Shown: positions 60,487-64,000 of the stretch, one piece after another
Layout of the letters: every line of letters begins with the position of its first letter
Position numbering within the stretch: the stretch's first letter is position 1
Source of the DNA: Telluria mixta
GTDB taxonomy: Bacteria > Pseudomonadota > Gammaproteobacteria > Burkholderiales > Burkholderiaceae_D
NCBI RefSeq assembly: GCF_029223865.1
Contig: NZ_CP119520.1
Location: forward strand, 1,364,001 to 1,428,000
Length of the DNA stretch: 64,000 bases
Reading direction: 5' to 3'
Translations under genes and position numbers: made by a program
Notes under the pieces: model-generated
Seen by the model: only the letters and a program-made list of their open reading frames with translations
Database searches by the model: none
What the model was told of the DNA's origin: nothing

Positions 60487-63186
60487 TTAAAATTCGTAGT
60501 CGAACTGGCCGTCCTTGACCAGGACCCGCACGCGCTCGATCGCCTCGCCCTTCATCATCCGGTCGAGGAACGTGCGCGACACGTCCGGCAGCATCGTGTT
60601 GGTAAGGATCGCGTCGATCATGCGGCCGCCCGACTCGCTCTCGGTGCAGCGCGAGACCACGAGCTTGACGACGTCGTCGCCGTATTCGAACGGGATCTTG
60701 TAGCGCGCTTCCACGCGCTTCTTGATGCGGTTCAGCTGCAGCTTGACGATCTTGCCCAGCATGTCGTCCGACAGCGGGTAGTACGGGATCGTCACGATGC
60801 GGCCCAGCAGCGCCGGCGGGAACACCTTCAGCAGCGGCGCCCGCAGCGCGCTGGCCATGCCGTCCGGATCCGGCATCAGGTCCGGGTCCTTGCACAGGCC
60901 CGCGATCAGGTCCGTGCCCGCGTTCGTCGTCAGGATGATCAGCGTGTTCTTGAAGTCGATGAAGCGGCCCTCGCCGTCTTCCATGAAGCCCTTGTCGAAC
61001 ACCTGGAAGAACATCTCGTGCACGTCCGGGTGCGCCTTTTCCACTTCGTCGAGGAGCACGACGGAATATGGCCGGCGGCGCACGGCCTCCGTCAGCACGC
61101 CGCCTTCGCCATAGCCCACGTAGCCCGGCGGCGCGCCTTTCAGCGTCGACACCGTGTGCGCTTCCTGGTACTCGCTCATATTGATGGTGATGAGGTTCTG
61201 CTCGCCGCCGTACAGGGCTTCGGCCAGCGCCAGCGCCGTTTCCGTCTTGCCGACGCCGGACGTACCGGCCAGCATGAACACGCCGATCGGCTTGTTCGGG
61301 TTGTCCAGGCCAGCGCGCGAGGTCTGGATGCGCTTGGCGATCATCTCCATCGCATGGTCCTGGCCGATCACGCGCTGGCTCAGCGTGGAGGCGATATTCA
61401 GGATCGTCTCCATCTCGTTCTTCGCCATGCGGCCGACGGGGATGCCGGTCCAGTCGCCGACGACGGCCGCCACGGCCTGGTAGTCGACGGTCGGCAGGAT
61501 CAGCGGGGTCTCGCCCTGCAGCGCGGTCAGCTTCGCCTGCACGGCCTGCAGCTGTTCCTTCAATGCGGTGCGTTCGGCCTCGTTGGCCGCCGGTTCCGCG
61601 GCTGCCGTTTCGAGCTTCGACCCGGTGCCTTCGACCGGCTGCGCACCGTCGCGCAGCTGCGCCCGCAGCGACAGCAGTTCGTCGACGAGCGCGCGCTCGT
61701 CGTTCCAGCGCTGCTCCAGGCCCGCCAGGCGTTCCTTCTCGGCCGCCAGCGCGATCTCCGTTTCATGAGCGCGTGCGCCGACTTCGATGCTGATCGCGCC
61801 TTCGCGGCGGATGATGTCCATCTCGACGTTCAGCGCGTCGATACGCTTGCGGCTGTCGTCCACCTCGGCCGGCGTCGCGTGCAGGCTCACGGCCACGCGC
61901 GCGCAGGCGGTGTCGATCAGGCTCACGGATTTATCGGGCAGCTGGCGCGCCGGGATGTAGCGGTGCGACAGGCGCACGGCCGCTTCCAGCGCCTCGTCGA
62001 GGATCTGCACCTGGTGGTGCTTTTCCATCGTCGACGCCACGCCGCGCATCATGCGGATCGCGCGCTCTTCGCTCGGCTCGTCGACCTGGATGCTCTGGAA
62101 GCGGCGGGTCAGCGCCGGGTCCTTTTCGATGTGCTTCTTGTACTCGGCAAACGTGGTCGCGCCGATCGTGCGGAGCGTGCCGCGCGCCAGGGCCGGCTTG
62201 AGCAGGTTGGCCGCATCGCCCGTACCGGCCGCGCCGCCTGCACCGACGAGCGTGTGGGTCTCGTCGATGAACAGGATGATGGGCTTCTCGCTGGCCTGCA
62301 CCTCGTCGATGACGGAACGCAGGCGCTGTTCGAACTCGCCCTTCATGCTGGCGCCGGCCTGCAGCAGGCCCACGTCCAGCGCCAGCAGCTGCACCTCTTT
62401 CAGTGCGGGCGGCACGTCGCCGCGCGCGATGCGCTGCGCAAAACCTTCCACGACGGCCGTCTTGCCGACGCCGGCCTCGCCGATCATGATCGGGTTGTTC
62501 TGGCGGCGGCGCATCAGGATGTCGACCATCTGCCGGATCTCGTCGTCGCGGCCCACGATCGGGTCCATCTTGCCGCTTCTCGCCTGTTCCGTCAGGTCGA
62601 CCGTGAATTTCTTCAGCGCTTCCTGCTTGCCCATCTGCGCCGGGGCAATCGCACCGGATGTCTCGCCGGGCGCCGCGGCCTGGAAGCCGTCGCTGGCCGC
62701 CATCTTCGCTTCCGGCGACTCCTTCAGCAAGGTGGCGAAGCGGTCGGACAGGTCATCGGCCTTGACGCGCTCGAACTGGCGGCTGATCGCGTACAGCGCG
62801 TTGCGCAGGTTGGACGTCTTCAGCATGCCGAACACGAGGTGGCCGCTGCGCACCGACGATTCGCCGAACATCAGCGTGCCGAACACCCACGCGCGCTCCA
62901 CCGTTTCTTCCAGCTGCGACGACAGGTCCGTCACCGACGTGGCGCCGCGCGGCAGGCGGTCCAGCGCGGCCGTCACGTCGCGCGCGAGCACGGCGGCGTC
63001 CAGTTCGTAGTGGCGGATGATGCGGTGCAGGTCGGAGTCCTGCAGTTGCAGGATCTGGTGCACCCAGTGGACCATCTCCACATACGGATTGCCGCGCAGC
63101 TTGCAGAACACCGTGCTGCTTTCGATCGCGCGATAGCACAGCGCGTTGAGTTTTCCAAACAGTGCGACACGGGAGATTTCGGCCAT
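60487..63186 (-). CDS. clpV: T6SS ATPase TssH (ClpV)
   Basis: An 899-residue AAA+ unfoldase that disassembles the contracted TssBC sheath. It has the N-terminal Clp-N domain (about 10-160; YVEMVHWVHQILQLQDSDLH), first AAA module with GEAGVGKTAVVEGFA and IILFIDETHTLVGAGG, a middle coiled coil (about 430-540), and the second AAA module with AGTSGVGKTETALALAEALY, SEYQEAHTVSTLKGAPPGYV and a Clp D2 end. Both Walker A motifs are intact. The length is standard for ClpV. It follows tssG by 21 bases. Confidence 0.96.
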   Translation of the reverse strand: MAEISRVALFGKLNALCYRAIESSTVFCKLRGNPYVEMVHWVHQILQLQDSDLHRIIRHYELDAAVLARDVTAALDRLPRGATSVTDLSSQLEETVERAWVFGTLMFGESSVRSGHLVFGMLKTSNLRNALYAISRQFERVKADDLSDRFATLLKESPEAKMAASDGFQAAAPGETSGAIAPAQMGKQEALKKFTVDLTEQARSGKMDPIVGRDDEIRQMVDILMRRRQNNPIMIGEAGVGKTAVVEGFAQRIARGDVPPALKEVQLLALDVGLLQAGASMKGEFEQRLRSVIDEVQASEKPIILFIDETHTLVGAGGAAGTGDAANLLKPALARGTLRTIGATTFAEYKKHIEKDPALTRRFQSIQVDEPSEERAIRMMRGVASTMEKHHQVQILDEALEAAVRLSHRYIPARQLPDKSVSLIDTACARVAVSLHATPAEVDDSRKRIDALNVEMDIIRREGAISIEVGARAHETEIALAAEKERLAGLEQRWNDERALVDELLSLRAQLRDGAQPVEGTGSKLETAAAEPAANEAERTALKEQLQAVQAKLTALQGETPLILPTVDYQAVAAVVGDWTGIPVGRMAKNEMETILNIASTLSQRVIGQDHAMEMIAKRIQTSRAGLDNPNKPIGVFMLAGTSGVGKTETALALAEALYGGEQNLITINMSEYQEAHTVSTLKGAPPGYVGYGEGGVLTEAVRRRPYSVVLLDEVEKAHPDVHEMFFQVFDKGFMEDGEGRFIDFKNTLIILTTNAGTDLIAGLCKDPDLMPDPDGMASALRAPLLKVFPPALLGRIVTIPYYPLSDDMLGKIVKLQLNRIKKRVEARYKIPFEYGDDVVKLVVSRCTESESGGRMIDAILTNTMLPDVSRTFLDRMMKGEAIERVRVLVKDGQFDYEF

Positions 63187-63207
63187 GATCGGTTCTTTCG
63201 CGTGGGG

Positions 63208-64000
63208 TCAGCCCTGGCGGGCGGTCGGGTTGATCAAGAGTTGACGGGCATCGCGCGCGGCCGGGCCGCTCGCGAGATAAGTGGTCCAGCCGAGGCGGCG
63301 CGCGCCCAGCTTCAGGGGTGGAACGTCGGGACGCTTGAGCACGAGGCGCACGTCCCAGTCGAGCACCGTGCCGGCGTAGCTCTTCACCCAGTCGACGACG
63401 CGTGTCATGCTGGCGCCGCCGGGCAGCATGCGCTCGTAGTCCTCGTAATCGAGCGGGCCGATCACGAGCCGGAACTTGTGCTGGCAATCCCACACCTTCG
63501 TGCCCAGCACGGCCGACGTGCCGAGGCGGTTGCCGCGGTCTTCCATGCCGATACGGGTCTGGCCGTCCAGCGGGATCTTCATCCAGTGGCCGACGAATTG
63601 TTCGAGTTCGACGGGCAGCTTGAAATACGCGCGCAGGATCGTCACGAGGCCCGCGGCCGGGCGGCGCTGGTTGGCCATCAGGCCGGCGAAGTGCAGCTTG
63701 GCGAAGTCGCCGATCTCGTCGCGCCCACGCAGGGCCGGCGCACCGATGCCGAACAGGCTGCCCACGTAATCGGCGAAGCGGTCGCTGTCCGGGCGGTCCA
63801 GGCTGATGGCCGGGTCGGCCGCGGCGCGCGCGCGATAGAACAGCGACACCATGCGGTGGTGGAACACGTCCAGGAACGCGACCAGCGTCGGGTCGTTGTG
63901 ATTGCGGGCGCGGTCGCGCGCATACTCCGTCAGGTGCAGCGGCAGCGGGCCGTTGGGGCCGAACAGGCCGAGGAAGTTCACCGCCAGGCGCGCGCGCGCA
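63208..64000 (-). CDS. tssG: T6SS baseplate protein TssG, partial
   Basis: The visible part is about 264 residues. FLGLFGPNGPLPLHLTEYAR near the start of the visible reading is the family signature, which in full-length TssG lies about 80-100 residues in, so the N-terminus is cut by the window end. It continues with DPTLVAFLDVFHHRMVSLFY, FADYVGSLFGIGAPALRGRD and ends RQLLINPTARQG. TssG forms the baseplate wedge with TssF and TssE. The reading is open to the last base (ARARLAV before the FLGLF). The GTG inside is not the true start. Confidence 0.93.
   Translation of the reverse strand, partial: ARARLAVNFLGLFGPNGPLPLHLTEYARDRARNHNDPTLVAFLDVFHHRMVSLFYRARAAADPAISLDRPDSDRFADYVGSLFGIGAPALRGRDEIGDFAKLHFAGLMANQRRPAAGLVTILRAYFKLPVELEQFVGHWMKIPLDGQTRIGMEDRGNRLGTSAVLGTKVWDCQHKFRLVIGPLDYEDYERMLPGGASMTRVVDWVKSYAGTVLDWDVRLVLKRPDVPPLKLGARRLGWTTYLASGPAARDARQLLINPTARQG

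Overview
This 64 kb window is GC-rich bacterial chromosome (roughly two-thirds G+C by eye). The gene content suggests a Massilia-like member of the Oxalobacteraceae (Burkholderiales). It has a PhaM-type polyhydroxyalkanoate granule protein, a PEP-CTERM exported protein, paired DUF3108 proteins, a large Calx-beta/RTX surface protein and a Burkholderiales-style type VI secretion (T6SS) locus. The genus is inferred from gene content only. No rRNA or tRNA gene, CRISPR array or insertion sequence was seen.

Layout. 1-9 kb: a MocR/PdxR-type regulator (cut by the window start) divergent from a PPOX-family gene; two adjacent DUF3108 genes; phaM; a lone Tat-exported molybdopterin-binding subunit; and a soluble histidine kinase with a TPR response regulator. 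9-15 kb: mnmC with a shortened methyltransferase half, tag, then a Ser/Thr kinase - GAF/MshEN-like protein (frameshifted) - PP2C phosphatase cluster. 15-24 kb: a PEP-CTERM protein, an Arr-type rifamycin ADP-ribosyltransferase, small exported or hypothetical proteins, a GST, and a small catabolic-looking cluster (MBL hydrolase, LysR regulator, amidohydrolase, MFS, SDR). 24-40 kb: a 1634-residue Calx-beta/RTX protein built from a 696-bp tandem repeat, a GH2 glycosidase, a Na+/H+ antiporter with an Ala/Gly:cation symporter, a PAS histidine kinase, a beta-helix protein, a GlcD-like oxidase, an NTF2-like protein and a frameshifted isochorismatase-family gene.

40.0-44.3 kb is the most unusual part. 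Nine short genes of unknown function, all on the minus strand and visibly less GC-rich than their surroundings, alternate one-for-one with ten copies of a palindromic repeat, all in the same orientation. The short form of the repeat is about 62 bp and the long form about 100 bp. This looks like a gene-cassette array, but no integrase lies in the window and the repeats do not carry clear canonical attC core sites.

44.3-64 kb is the 3' part of a T6SS operon read on the minus strand: tssG (cut by the window end), clpV, a PI-PLC-like putative effector, a Cys-rich protein, a DUF4280 PAAR-like protein, vgrG, a FecR-domain protein, a haem-binding DUF3365-HAMP membrane protein, a Ser/Thr kinase, the FHA protein TagH, tssK, tssL with an OmpA domain, tssM and tagF. 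Sensor, kinase and FHA reader sit together, which suggests threonine-phosphorylation control of assembly. tssB, tssC, hcp, tssE, tssF, tssA and tssJ are not in the window and presumably lie upstream beyond its end.

Three genes (near 13447, 39450 and 43286) each need a single-base frameshift to read as an intact family member. They are either real pseudogenes or assembly indels.
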